This document shows, piece by piece, positions 7,484 to 16,230 of a stretch of 64,000 nucleotides of DNA. The notes under the pieces were generated by a model. That model was not told where the DNA came from. It worked only from the letters and a program-made list of their open reading frames with translations, and searched no databases. The DNA is taken from contig JBNAIG010000045.1 in NCBI GenBank assembly GCA_050031985.1, positions 15,511 to 79,510 on the forward strand, given 5' to 3'. Source of the DNA: SZUA-368 sp028533045. GTDB taxonomy: Bacteria > Spirochaetota > Spirochaetia > DSM-2461. The position numbers and the translations under genes were made by a program. The first letter of the stretch is position 1, and the number at the start of each line of letters is the position of its first letter.

Positions 7484-8607
7484 TAGAGACCGGCCTGGAG
7501 AATATTAAAAAGGGCTTCCTGAGTAAGGGAGGGTATCTGAGCCTCCAAAATGGAGTAAGTCAGGGAAGCAGCTTCACTCAGTTCCTGGGCGGTAATTCCC
7601 AGGGCGGAAAAGCGGGAAGGAAGTTCATGGAGGCCCTGAAAGCGTCTCATCACCTCCTCCGGCTTGAGCGACTTGAAATCTTCCGGCATGGGCTCGTGGT
7701 GACAGAGTTTGGCCAGGGACAACTTCTTATCATTACCGGGGAAAAAGGAACTCTCCAGAAGCAGAGGAAGGAGAACTGTTGAAATGGCCCCTTTAGGTTT
7801 CCCCGTATAGCCGCTCAGCATATAGGAAAGCACGGTAACAGCCCCCACTCCGTTCAGAGCGCCCCCATAGGCCGAGAACAGGGACGCTTCATAGATGCGG
7901 GAAAAGCGGTCCGGACTGCTATGGGCATTCCCCTTAAAACCTAAAAGGGAAGAGACTTCCGAAATAGCCCGGGAGGCCTGCACATCGGAAAAGAAAGAGG
8001 CCCGGGGAGAGAGATAAGCCTCTACGCTATGGAGAAGAATATCCATCATGGCCATATAAAGGTATCTGTCAGAATAGGAATCCAGAAAAAGAGGATCCAG
8101 GAAAATCATCTTAAGACTCTCTTCCGGCATGGGACAGATGCGGGAGTAGCGTTCGGAGTGCTCCGTAAGAAAACATTCGGAACGAAACATAAAAGGATTT
8201 CGCCCGGAGGTGGGGAGCTCAATATAGGGAAGTCCCTTAACGGGCCTTACCGCTCCGCGCAAATAATCGTCCACAAAAATCTTCTCCACCGCCAGGGAAG
8301 CGGTGGCACGGGCCAGTTGAAGGGTCTTTACCCCGCCCATACCAATAATAACATTGGCATGACTCCCCCGGGCCATGGAAAGGGCGTCGTTAAGAGTAAA
8401 GGTAGTGGAAACGGGTACGGCATCGGAAAAAAGAAGAACGCTCAGCCCCCGGCTCTCCAAAATATTACGCACATCATCAATAGCCCCTTCCAGAGCCGAG
8501 TCGGCAATCAGCAGTATGCGGTTCCCCAGGAATACCGCTTCGTCACCCAAACGGTTAACCGAACCGATAATCACTTCGGGGGGAATATTCATCTTCAAGT
8601 CAGCCAT
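7483..8607 (-). CDS. Iron-containing alcohol dehydrogenase-like protein with decayed active site
   Basis: 374 residues, about the family length (FucO, DhaT about 380). The fold is recognisable: an N-terminal dinucleotide domain (VIIGMGGVKTLQLARATA), an IELPTSGR loop, and the helical metal domain. Key residues are changed. GGGS-x-x-D-x-AK has become GGVKTLQLAR, losing the Asp. Of the four metal ligands the Asp and first His remain (DILLHSVEAY). The two later His, aligned on VH(x3)H(x9)PHG of FucO, are Thr and Lys (AVTVLSYML...KPKGA). It probably does not bind iron like true members. It may be a scaffold or act on a different substrate. Coupled to the SpoU gene. Confidence 0.7.
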   Translation of the reverse strand: MADLKMNIPPEVIIGSVNRLGDEAVFLGNRILLIADSALEGAIDDVRNILESRGLSVLLFSDAVPVSTTFTLNDALSMARGSHANVIIGMGGVKTLQLARATASLAVEKIFVDDYLRGAVRPVKGLPYIELPTSGRNPFMFRSECFLTEHSERYSRICPMPEESLKMIFLDPLFLDSYSDRYLYMAMMDILLHSVEAYLSPRASFFSDVQASRAISEVSSLLGFKGNAHSSPDRFSRIYEASLFSAYGGALNGVGAVTVLSYMLSGYTGKPKGAISTVLLPLLLESSFFPGNDKKLSLAKLCHHEPMPEDFKSLKPEEVMRRFQGLHELPSRFSALGITAQELSEAASLTYSILEAQIPSLTQEALFNILQAGL

Positions 8608-8632
8608 AATTCATACCTCGTAAAGCAAAAAA

Positions 8633-8656
8633 AAGACAGAGGAACACCTCTGTCTT
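8633..8656 (-). terminator. Rho-independent terminator after flgM
   Basis: A perfect 10-bp stem (AAGACAGAGG / CCTCTGTCTT) with a four-base loop. Read on the minus strand, the stem runs into eight T residues. It lies 26 bp past the flgM stop codon and separates flgM from the alcohol-dehydrogenase-like gene. Confidence 0.9.
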
Positions 8657-8682
8657 CTCCGCTCGTTATTGTGGGGGGGAAA

Positions 8683-8967
8683 TTAAATCCCGAAAGCATC
8701 CATAATGGAATCGGCAACAGATTCTACAACCCGGTCATTGATGTAGTTCGGGTCTTCCAGCTTAGCTTTGATCTCGGCGATTCTGTCCAGTCTTACGTCG
8801 GGTGCGGATTTAACCAGCTCCGCCGCAGCAAAGAGATCGGCCGTTTTCATTGCCTCGTCGGAGACACTGATGGAGTCGGATGTTTTTTTGGCTGCCGTCT
8901 TCCCGGAACGAGATGTTTTGTTATAGTTGGCTACCGGGTCTACCGGTCCTAATCCATTTATTTTCAT
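8683..8967 (-). CDS. flgM: Anti-sigma-28 factor FlgM
   Basis: 94 residues from the ATG at 8967. An alternative GTG start at 8973 adds two residues and the AAAGGAG upstream could serve either. MKING at the start matches the beginning of Bacillus-type FlgM. The middle (DSISVSDEAMKTADLFAAAE) and C-terminal helices (VRLDRIAEIKAKLEDPNYI) fit the FliA-binding region. FlgM holds the flagellar sigma factor FliA inactive until the hook is complete and is then exported, so the organism should be flagellated. Last gene of plsC-rsmI-flgM, closed by a strong terminator. Confidence 0.85.
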   Translation of the reverse strand: MKINGLGPVDPVANYNKTSRSGKTAAKKTSDSISVSDEAMKTADLFAAAELVKSAPDVRLDRIAEIKAKLEDPNYINDRVVESVADSIMDAFGI

Positions 8968-9025
8968 AGCCACTGAACTCCTTTCATTCTCCAGTACTTA
9001 CAGTATCGACACAAAAGCCATAACA

Positions 9026-9712
9026 TTAATCATTTTTTCCTGTTCCTCCCGAAACAAGAAGGGCGATCTCACCTTTAATTGTACTCCGTTTTTCCCAGTC
9101 TGCAAATAGGTTCTGTGCGGAATCTTCGCAAATTTCCTCGAATTTCTTGGTTATTTCCCTACCCAGCAGCACATTAGCCTCCGGATTCAGTTCACAAAGG
9201 TCTTCCAGAAGTTTCACAATCCTAAAGGGCGATTCATATAAAACAAAAGCTTCGTCCCGTTCCAAAAGCTGGGAAAGCCGTTTTTTTCTTTTCCCTTTTT
9301 TAGGAGAGAGGAAGCCTTCGAAGGTCACCGTCTTGGAGGGAAATCCGCAAATACTCACCAAAGCGGAGAACGCGGACGCCCCGGGAACGGGAGTCACTTC
9401 AATGCCCGCATCCCTCGCCTCACGCACCAGTATTTTTCCGGGATCACTTAAGCCAGGAGTTCCCGCATCGGAAACATAGGCCATGGTCTTCCCTTCCAGG
9501 AGCATTTTAACAAGGCCCGGAGCGCTCTGCTTCTCATTGGCCGCCCGGCAGCTAAGAAGCTGCTTCTTAATACCGTAATGATTCAGAAGCTTCACCGTCT
9601 GCCGGGTATCCTCACAGGCGATGCAGTCCACCTCATTCAGAATCCGAACAGCCCGGTAGGTCATATCTTCCATATTGCCAATAGGGGTGGCCACCATAAA
9701 AAGCTGGGACAT
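9026..9712 (-). CDS. rsmI: 16S rRNA (cytidine-1402-2'-O)-methyltransferase RsmI
   Basis: 228 residues of the tetrapyrrole-methylase fold. LFMVATPIGNMEDMTYRAV is the N-terminal signature. CEDTRQTVKLLNHYGI, YVSDAGTPGLSDPG and TPVPGASAFSALVSICG are the AdoMet and substrate loops. It methylates the ribose of C1402 in the decoding centre, pairing with RsmH. It is about 50 residues shorter than the E. coli protein because the C-terminal extension is missing, common outside gammaproteobacteria. Coupled to plsC upstream by a TAATG overlap. Confidence 0.92.
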   Translation of the reverse strand: MSQLFMVATPIGNMEDMTYRAVRILNEVDCIACEDTRQTVKLLNHYGIKKQLLSCRAANEKQSAPGLVKMLLEGKTMAYVSDAGTPGLSDPGKILVREARDAGIEVTPVPGASAFSALVSICGFPSKTVTFEGFLSPKKGKRKKRLSQLLERDEAFVLYESPFRIVKLLEDLCELNPEANVLLGREITKKFEEICEDSAQNLFADWEKRSTIKGEIALLVSGGTGKND

Positions 9713-10536
9713 TAGTCCTCCTTAACGGGGAAACCCCAGAGTTTGAGTTTTTCTATTATAAAGGAAAGAACCGCTTCGTGGGCGTCCTTCCCCTTTCCGT
9801 GGGGAACGATCGGATCGCCAAAGGCAAAATGGACCGTTTTCTCGGGACAGGTGGGCCCAAAGCCCTTGAGAATCTTTCCGCGCCCCCAAAAGTCAGTCTT
9901 AAGAGCCACAGGAACACAGGGAACCCCCGCCCGCAATGCCAGGCGCACCCCCAGCTTGTTAAATTCGGCCGGATCAAAAACAGGACAGCGCGTCCCCTGG
10001 GGGAAAATAATCACAGAGTATCCCTTAGCCAGGTACTCGCTCCCCTTCTCCATAACCGACTTTAAATCGTCCATAGGATTCTTCCGCCCCACCGGAATGG
10101 GGTTGGCATTGCGCATAATATGACCAAAAAAGGGCGTCGTAAGAAGGCTCTCCTTCATAACAAAGGCCACCGTTTTCGTATTGAGAATAGCCGCCAGAGT
10201 CTGAGCCTCCAGAGAACTAACATGATTCCCGATAAGCACAAAATTCTGATCGCTTGCCAGAACCTTATCGAGCCCTTCAAGCTCCACCTTCCCCCGGTGA
10301 GTCTCCACGCCGTGAAGGATCTCATAACTCACCTTCGTATAGTATTCATAGGACATTTTATCCTTCCGGGCTTTGAGAAACAGGCGAAAAACCACGGAAA
10401 AATAGGTGAGGTAAAAACTCCAGCGCGAACCAAAGGTCAGAACATCACGGGGATGGCGCCTCTGAGTGGCGGGAGTCATATAATAGTCGTCTTTAAAGAT
10501 TCTCTCGTCCCCTGAAGCGGGGGCTTTTTTACTCAT
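9712..10536 (-). CDS. plsC: 1-acyl-sn-glycerol-3-phosphate acyltransferase (PlsC family)
   Basis: 274 residues from the ATG at 10536. An upstream in-frame start would run through the hairpin repeat and add a low-complexity extension. The PlsC blocks are present: IGNHVSSLEAQ (catalytic NHx4D/E, with Glu for the usual Asp), PVGRKNPMDD, VIIFPQGTR (glycerol-phosphate site) and GVPCVPVAL. The family acylates lysophosphatidic acid in phospholipid synthesis at the inner membrane. A role in another lysolipid acylation is possible. First gene of the plsC-rsmI-flgM unit. Confidence 0.85.
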   Translation of the reverse strand: MSKKAPASGDERIFKDDYYMTPATQRRHPRDVLTFGSRWSFYLTYFSVVFRLFLKARKDKMSYEYYTKVSYEILHGVETHRGKVELEGLDKVLASDQNFVLIGNHVSSLEAQTLAAILNTKTVAFVMKESLLTTPFFGHIMRNANPIPVGRKNPMDDLKSVMEKGSEYLAKGYSVIIFPQGTRCPVFDPAEFNKLGVRLALRAGVPCVPVALKTDFWGRGKILKGFGPTCPEKTVHFAFGDPIVPHGKGKDAHEAVLSFIIEKLKLWGFPVKED

Positions 10537-10587
10537 GGGTATATTATACCGGCGGGAGGGGCTTTTAGCAAGTGAGGAAGGGGGCGT

Positions 10588-10649
10588 GCCCCCGGCAGAG
10601 CCGGGGGCAGGCTTTGCGCGGGTCCCGTCCCTCCGGGACCGCTTCGCGC
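10588..10649. repeat. GC-rich palindromic (REP-like) intergenic element
   Basis: Two adjacent hairpins lie in the 147-bp gap between the plsC start and the GLUG lipoprotein stop. The first, GCCCCCGGC-aga-GCCGGGGGC (10588-10608), is a perfect 9-bp stem. The second, GGTCCCG...CGGGACC (10621-10640), is flanked by GCGCG (10616-10620) and CGCGC (10645-10649), extending the pairing. The base composition is far more GC-rich than the surroundings. No T-tract follows, so this looks like a repetitive extragenic palindrome rather than a terminator. Confidence 0.7.
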
Positions 10650-10683
10650 CGCTCCAATCCTTCACGCAGTAGGCTATGGCGTC

Positions 10684-12378
10684 TTAGAGCCCCGGAGCGT
10701 TGTCCAGCAAGTAGGGATAGCCACTATTTATGGCTTCCGTACCGTCAATAACCCAGGTGTCAGAAAAATCCCAATTGGTATAATTTGCCGAAGATTTCAT
10801 CTGAGAGGTAGAGAGACTGGTTCCGTAATCGACATCATAACTTGCAGAGCTATCTTCTTCATAATAGCAATCGGAAATCGTTACCGTACCATTGTCGTCA
10901 TCAACAGCACCAACAAGGCCTCCCACTCCACTGGAATCGGTAAGAGTACCGGAAGCGGTTCCGATAGAGTAGGAAGTGGTCACTTCGGCGGAATAACTGC
11001 ATTCACCGATCAAGCCGCCCACTTCAGACTCTCCCGCAACATCTCCCGTAGCATAGGAATCGCTAATCGTACCTGACTTAAAAGATCCAAACAGCCCCCC
11101 AATACTCCAGTTACTGCAGCTACCGTCCACATCACCGGTAGCAAAACAATTAATTATAGTAACGGAAGCGTTGAAAGAACCGATCAATCCGCCGCAATAA
11201 CTATACCCTCTTTCTATATATCCTGTGGCATAGCACTCAGAGATAAGGGCGGAACCTGTTGCAGAATAACATCCACCGATCAAACCTCCCAGGTAGTAGG
11301 TATCTTCATTTTCATGGCCAATTACAGTGCTTGTTGAATAACAGTCTGTAATTTCATTCACATATAATACCCGGCCAATCAAACCACCCGCATAGTTTCC
11401 GTCACCGGCATTTACCGTTCCCGTGCTATAACAGCCCGAAAGCGTTCCGGATACCTGATAACCGATCAATCCGCCCGTATAATTCAACCCACCGGTAACG
11501 TCTGCCTCAGAAGAACAATCAACAAGCGAAGTGTAACGACTATAACCAATTAATCCACCCACACTATTTCCATCGCCCTCAACATAGCTGGAGTCGGTTA
11601 CGGAACAACCGGAGATAGTACTGGAATAAACATATCCCCCAAGGGCCCCTACGCTCTCCCCTCCGTAAACGGTACATTCGTCCAGAGTTAAATCGGTCAC
11701 TACCCCATCATAAATGTAACCGAATAACCCTTGGTAATTACTTCCCAGAGCACCAACAGTCAGATTACTGATTGTACAGTCATTACCATATAAGGCTCCC
11801 GTGAAATAACTGCTGTCATCTCCAATAGGAGTCCAGTCAACACCATCCAGATCAATATCACTGGTTAGGAAGTAGCTGCCTGCCAGATCATCGGCCATAC
11901 CTGCAAGACCTGCGGCATCGCTGATATACTCGATTTCAACCGATGTGGAAGATGAAGAGGTGGATAAGGTCATAGTTGTTTTTTCCCACTCCCCTCCGGC
12001 AATATCTACCGCATAGAAGGTAATAGAATAGACAGTGCTGGATGAAAGCCCACTTAAGCTGTATGTACCGCTGGCAGGATCAATCCCTTCTTCTTGGTCT
12101 CCGGAATAGCTAATCATTAAGGAATCAATAATGGCGTCATCATCCTGGAATGTCCAATCGAATGTGATAGTAGAACTCGTATGAGAGATGGTACTAATCT
12201 CCAAAAGAGACGTATCGGACTCAACGGTAACAGACGGTTCGTCCTCGGTCTCGGTTATGGCGTCTTCCTCTTCCGTTTCCACGGTAACAACAATGTTATT
12301 CACCTGCTCGGTTAAGAGATTACAACCGACCATCAACCATACCAACAGAAAAAGCACCAAAACGAATCTTATCTTCAT
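10684..12378 (-). CDS. Lipoprotein with fibronectin-III-like domain and GLUG repeats
   Basis: 564 residues. A signal peptide with lipobox MVGC (Cys19) is followed by an acidic Thr/Glu linker (25-50), a fibronectin-III-like domain (55-145, ending AVDIAGGEWEKTTMTL) and, from about 150, a GLUG-repeat region. That region opens with YFLTSDIDLDGVDWTPIG and carries about ten copies of a GGLIGY...CYSTG unit. GLUG repeats form a right-handed beta-helix-like stack found in secreted adhesins and proteases. The tail NSGYPYLLD is the usual GLUG end, also found in the four paralogues downstream. Surface-exposed and probably adhesive (inference). Divergent from the lipoprotein gene at 12589. Confidence 0.85.
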   Translation of the reverse strand: MKIRFVLVLFLLVWLMVGCNLLTEQVNNIVVTVETEEEDAITETEDEPSVTVESDTSLLEISTISHTSSTITFDWTFQDDDAIIDSLMISYSGDQEEGIDPASGTYSLSGLSSSTVYSITFYAVDIAGGEWEKTTMTLSTSSSSTSVEIEYISDAAGLAGMADDLAGSYFLTSDIDLDGVDWTPIGDDSSYFTGALYGNDCTISNLTVGALGSNYQGLFGYIYDGVVTDLTLDECTVYGGESVGALGGYVYSSTISGCSVTDSSYVEGDGNSVGGLIGYSRYTSLVDCSSEADVTGGLNYTGGLIGYQVSGTLSGCYSTGTVNAGDGNYAGGLIGRVLYVNEITDCYSTSTVIGHENEDTYYLGGLIGGCYSATGSALISECYATGYIERGYSYCGGLIGSFNASVTIINCFATGDVDGSCSNWSIGGLFGSFKSGTISDSYATGDVAGESEVGGLIGECSYSAEVTTSYSIGTASGTLTDSSGVGGLVGAVDDDNGTVTISDCYYEEDSSASYDVDYGTSLSTSQMKSSANYTNWDFSDTWVIDGTEAINSGYPYLLDNAPGL

Positions 12379-12506
12379 TATTCCCCCCTACAACAACACA
12401 ACAAAAATCAACAAATATTACGTTATGAAATAATACACGTCAAGAGAATAGCAAGTACACCTGCTCTTATTTATTAGAGAACAAAAAAGCACCTTACCAA
12501 AAAAAG

Positions 12507-12535
12507 TGGCATTATGGGGATTTCCAGGATATAAT
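12507..12535 (+). promoter_or_regulatory. Possible promoter for the 12589 lipoprotein operon
   Basis: TATAAT at 12530-12535 with a poor -35 candidate (TGGCAT) 17 bp upstream, in the 210-bp divergent spacer 12379-12588. The -10 box is perfect but the -35 is weak, so an activator may be needed. Nothing else was recognised in this spacer. Confidence 0.35.
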
Positions 12536-12588
12536 AGAAAACAAAGTAAACCAAATATTAACCAATAACTAAGACGGAGTTAAAAGAG

Positions 12589-15000
12589 TTGCCTGTCCGC
12601 CCTCTCAAGAGCCTGTTTTTTACCCTAATTATTGTAAGCCTCACTCTCGCTTCCTGCGAAATAAATATATGGCAATCGGATATAGAAAGCTTCGTCGACG
12701 AGGGGCTCTCGGCTATCTCCCTCTCCTCCTATGATTCGTCAAGCATCTCTTCCGGCACAGAGACGTCGGGGATCAACGTGAATCTGGTGAACAGCCGGGA
12801 CATTCCCGCCGCCTATACCATCACTCCCGCCGATACGGAGACGGAGGGATATTTCTCTACCACCGGAAGCTATTCGGTGGACAGCAGCAGCGCCCTGTCG
12901 GAGAAGAAAATCAGCCTGACCCTCGCCCCGGATAGTTCCGCCGAGTGGCAGGATCTCAATTTTACCCTGAATATCTCGGCCACGGAATTCGAGAAAGAGT
13001 TCACCCCCATCAGCCTGACCTTCCCCTGTAATACCCCACCCAACAGCATCACCGGATTAACAGCGGGCGCTTCTACAACGGACGCCGTCTCCGAAGCAGC
13101 TTTCACCCTTCCCTCGGGCGATACGGACAGCGATATTCTTTATATGGAGATCACTTACAATATCAACGGGGAGGATGGGACCACAACCACCCAGATAGAG
13201 ATAGACGACGAGACCTATAAAAGCTCCCAGACTTCGGGAGAGCTGGATTTTACCCCCGAAGAGAGCGACAATCTTCGCTACTTTAGCCCCCCCGGAGCCG
13301 CTTCCACAGATCAATACGACTACTCAATAGTTGTGATAGACGAAGGGGGAAACCGTTCCGAGGCTGTAACGGCCACGAACACCACCGAATACATCGCCAT
13401 TAGCTACGATACGAACGGAGGGGACTGGGAAGAGGACAGCGACCCGGGAACGACCTATGTGGTGAGCGGCGGCGATATTAGTCTTCCCGACAATTCAACA
13501 GTTAGTTACGGGGCTGTAAACCTTGATAGCTGGTCAGACGGCATAATCACTGGTCTTAATCCGGGAGGGACGGTGAGCGGTTATACGGAAGATACGGTTT
13601 TTACGGCCCAGTGGGAAAATGCGTATAACCTGACCCTCTGGAATGGGACTTCTTATACGCAAACAGCCTATACGTCTGGCACGGAGGTAGCTCTGAGTGT
13701 ACTTTCCGATTCGGAAGGAACATACACTTTCGCCGGGTGGGATACCGATCCCTCTGCGGATATGACAGTATACTTTGTAGATGTAGACGGAGACGATAAT
13801 AATTACCTAGAAATTACCGATCATACGACTCTCTACGCGGTTTGGGTAACCGAAATCCCTATTCGAACTTTGGGTGAGATGGAACTTATTTCCGGTGAAG
13901 ACTACCGAGACGAGGATTTCATTCTGATGAAAGATATTAATCTGGGGGGAAGCTTAGGGACTACTAATCCGTTTTCCGGAACCTTTAATGGTTCGGGATA
14001 TACCCTTTCAAACCTGAGCATGAGCGCTGATGTTTCCGACGGCTTAGGCCTCTTTGGCACTTTAAGCGGAACTGTCAAAGACTTAACCATAGAAAATGCC
14101 ACTATAATCTATGAAGAAGGCGGTGAGAGCTGCGGGATTCTGGCCGGCTACGTCACCAGCACCGGTAAGATTTCAAATTGCCATGTCACCCTCTCCGATA
14201 GCGGAATTAATTCGACCGACAGCGTAACCGGCGGCCTGGTGGGGACCTTAGAGGGGGGAACCATTGAAAACTCCACTTTCACAGGAAGCGACGGGACCTT
14301 TAGTTCAAACTCCTCCTATGTAGGCGGAATCGCCGGGAAGACCGTGGGGGGAACTATTTCCCACTGCCAGGTCAACCTCACCGGGGAAATCAGCGGAGCC
14401 GGTTATGTGGGCGGCCTTGTGGGAGAAGTGACCGGTGAAACAACAATTGAACAATCCTGCGTCTACGGGGAAGGGACTGTAAGCGCTTCCGGGGACTACG
14501 CGGGAGGGTTTATCGGCGCCCTCAACCGTACGGGGACGGTGAGCATAGACCAGTGCTATGCCAATGTCACCGTAAGCAGTACGTCTACCGATACTGCGGG
14601 CGGATTCATGGGCATACTTAACACGGGCCTCACCTCCCTAACCATTTCAAACAGCTACTTTAAGGGAACTATCCCCTCCGGAACCTACGGTTTTGTGGGA
14701 GCGGCCTCCGCCGTTTCCTCAGATGACTCGGCCAGTTTCACTGACTGTTACGTGGTTGCCACCGACGGATCGAACGACCTGGGATTCATGACCGATGGAA
14801 ACGCTTCCATTAGCCTGGACAACACAGAGAGCTGCTACTACCAGCACGACTCGTCGGACCCAACGAGTTATGGGGAAGGAGTCGTCAGCTCAACCCTCAC
14901 CAGTCCCATATCCGGCTGGAGCTCGGATATATGGGATTGGTCCGGCAGCTACAATAACAACTACCCCTACCTCATAAACCTTGAGAGCAGCTATGAGTAA
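12589..15000 (+). CDS. Giant GLUG/InlB-B lipoprotein, paralogue 1
   Basis: 803 residues. Start is TTG with GGAG 9 bases upstream. Lipobox LASC (Cys23) is followed by the family N-terminus (IW, SFVDEGLSAISLSSYD). A beta-sandwich-like region follows, with the paralogue signature TTDAVSEAAFTLPSGDTDSD and LRYFSPPGA. An InlB B-type repeat (YDTNGGDWEEDS... TVFTAQWE), a second degenerate one (YTFAGWDTDP) and GLUG repeats (GGLVGTLEGGTIENSTF, GGLVGEVTG) then run to the C-terminal NNYPYLINLESSYE. It overlaps the barrel-like gene at 14993 by 8 bp (ATGAGTAA), so the two are cotranslated and may be partners. Likely an outer-surface adhesin. The target is unknown. Confidence 0.85.
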   Translation: MPVRPLKSLFFTLIIVSLTLASCEINIWQSDIESFVDEGLSAISLSSYDSSSISSGTETSGINVNLVNSRDIPAAYTITPADTETEGYFSTTGSYSVDSSSALSEKKISLTLAPDSSAEWQDLNFTLNISATEFEKEFTPISLTFPCNTPPNSITGLTAGASTTDAVSEAAFTLPSGDTDSDILYMEITYNINGEDGTTTTQIEIDDETYKSSQTSGELDFTPEESDNLRYFSPPGAASTDQYDYSIVVIDEGGNRSEAVTATNTTEYIAISYDTNGGDWEEDSDPGTTYVVSGGDISLPDNSTVSYGAVNLDSWSDGIITGLNPGGTVSGYTEDTVFTAQWENAYNLTLWNGTSYTQTAYTSGTEVALSVLSDSEGTYTFAGWDTDPSADMTVYFVDVDGDDNNYLEITDHTTLYAVWVTEIPIRTLGEMELISGEDYRDEDFILMKDINLGGSLGTTNPFSGTFNGSGYTLSNLSMSADVSDGLGLFGTLSGTVKDLTIENATIIYEEGGESCGILAGYVTSTGKISNCHVTLSDSGINSTDSVTGGLVGTLEGGTIENSTFTGSDGTFSSNSSYVGGIAGKTVGGTISHCQVNLTGEISGAGYVGGLVGEVTGETTIEQSCVYGEGTVSASGDYAGGFIGALNRTGTVSIDQCYANVTVSSTSTDTAGGFMGILNTGLTSLTISNSYFKGTIPSGTYGFVGAASAVSSDDSASFTDCYVVATDGSNDLGFMTDGNASISLDNTESCYYQHDSSDPTSYGEGVVSSTLTSPISGWSSDIWDWSGSYNNNYPYLINLESSYE

Positions 15001-16141
15001 GCTCCTCAAAAAATGTCTCCTCTCGCTTCTCTTCCTTCTGCCCACCCTACTCCCGGCTCAGGAGAAGAGCAATAATTACTACTTCTTCCTCCTGGAAGAC
15101 GGGCAGCCCCACTTTAATCAGATTATCAGCTGGGATGCGGTTCAGGACGCCCTCAAATATGAACTCATCATAAAAAACAAGGATGATCGGGTCATCTATA
15201 GAGAAGAGTCAGTCCTGCCATCCCAGGAAGTCAGCCTTGATCCGGGGCTTTACCACTACGCCGTTTCGGTCTACAACCTTCTAAAGAAAGAGGAATTTCA
15301 AACCAACTGGGTAAGCATGCGAATCATGAAGGCGGAACAACCGGTGATCCATAGCATATCGCCGGAAAAGGTTTACATAGAGGAAGAAAATTACACTATA
15401 AAGCTTAAGGGAGAGCAGCTTTTTGAGGTGACCCAATACTGGCTTCTGGACGGGAAAACGGGAGAGGTTCTGACAAAACTGGAGGACTTTAGCTTTCCCA
15501 AAGAGGGAGAGGTGGAGATACGACTACCCCAAGAGTACAGGAGACCCGGTGTTTACAGCGTCAAAGTGATTAACCCGGGAGGTATGTCCGGAAGCGCCCC
15601 CCAGCCCTATACCATAGGCTACCTCAAACCCTACGATATAACCTTTTCTCTGGGCTACAACCCCTGCATTCCCCTTAGTAACAGCTGGTTTGAACAGACC
15701 TGGGACCAAAGTTTCTATCCGGCGGGACTACTTCTCAGGACGGACTTGATTTTCCTTAAAAGCCGGTTCGGCTACCTGGGGACGGAACTCCAAGGGAGCG
15801 GCCACTACTTCCTGGGCGGGGAGAATGGGACCGATGTGGAGGCCTTCTTTTGGAGCGGGGGACTTAACCTTCTTTACAAATACCTTCTCTCCCCGGAGAT
15901 TCATCTTATAATGCGCCTGGGGGGAGGGCTCGTCTACAGCCATTACGCCCTTGAATATGAAACGACCGACGGCCCGAGCCTGGAAAGTCTTGACCCCTAC
16001 TATACGGGGGGACTTTCCCTTCAATACTACTTTAACCGGTTTCTCTTCCTGGAAGCCGGGCTGGACGGGAAGAAGATTGATTTTAGTACTTACGATATGA
16101 TTGGGATTTATCCTTTTGTTTCGGTGGGGTTGTCCTATTAG
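14993..16141 (+). CDS. Exported Ig-like/beta-barrel-like protein, paralogue of 30004-31176
   Basis: 382 residues from the ATG at 14993, inside the end of the previous gene. A signal peptide (about 1-23, LLFLLPTLLPAQ) is followed by a fibronectin-like domain (30-110, WDAVQDALKYELIIKNK), an IPT/Ig-like domain (115-205, PGVYSVKVINPGGMSG) and a C-terminal half of alternating polar and aromatic strands. That half ends in a terminal aromatic residue (FVSVGLSY), as outer-membrane barrels do. The predicted barrel is short, about eight strands. Coupling to a surface lipoprotein suggests anchoring or exporting it, which is inference. Confidence 0.7.
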   Translation: MSKLLKKCLLSLLFLLPTLLPAQEKSNNYYFFLLEDGQPHFNQIISWDAVQDALKYELIIKNKDDRVIYREESVLPSQEVSLDPGLYHYAVSVYNLLKKEEFQTNWVSMRIMKAEQPVIHSISPEKVYIEEENYTIKLKGEQLFEVTQYWLLDGKTGEVLTKLEDFSFPKEGEVEIRLPQEYRRPGVYSVKVINPGGMSGSAPQPYTIGYLKPYDITFSLGYNPCIPLSNSWFEQTWDQSFYPAGLLLRTDLIFLKSRFGYLGTELQGSGHYFLGGENGTDVEAFFWSGGLNLLYKYLLSPEIHLIMRLGGGLVYSHYALEYETTDGPSLESLDPYYTGGLSLQYYFNRFLFLEAGLDGKKIDFSTYDMIGIYPFVSVGLSY

Positions 16142-16230
16142 AATCCGATCGTGACCATTTTGTGAATTCATTACGAATATCTGAATTAAAAAGGATAAAA
16201 GAAGACATTTTAGGCAAAAAAAGGTAGATT

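Noticed and set aside
8029..8952. 307-residue open frame across the dehydrogenase-like gene, terminator and flgM on the plus strand
   Set aside because: It crosses a strong terminator and two real genes on the other strand, and its translation has no domain-like pattern.
10588..10649. Terminator of the GLUG lipoprotein gene
   Set aside because: The hairpins are strong but no T-tract follows on either strand.
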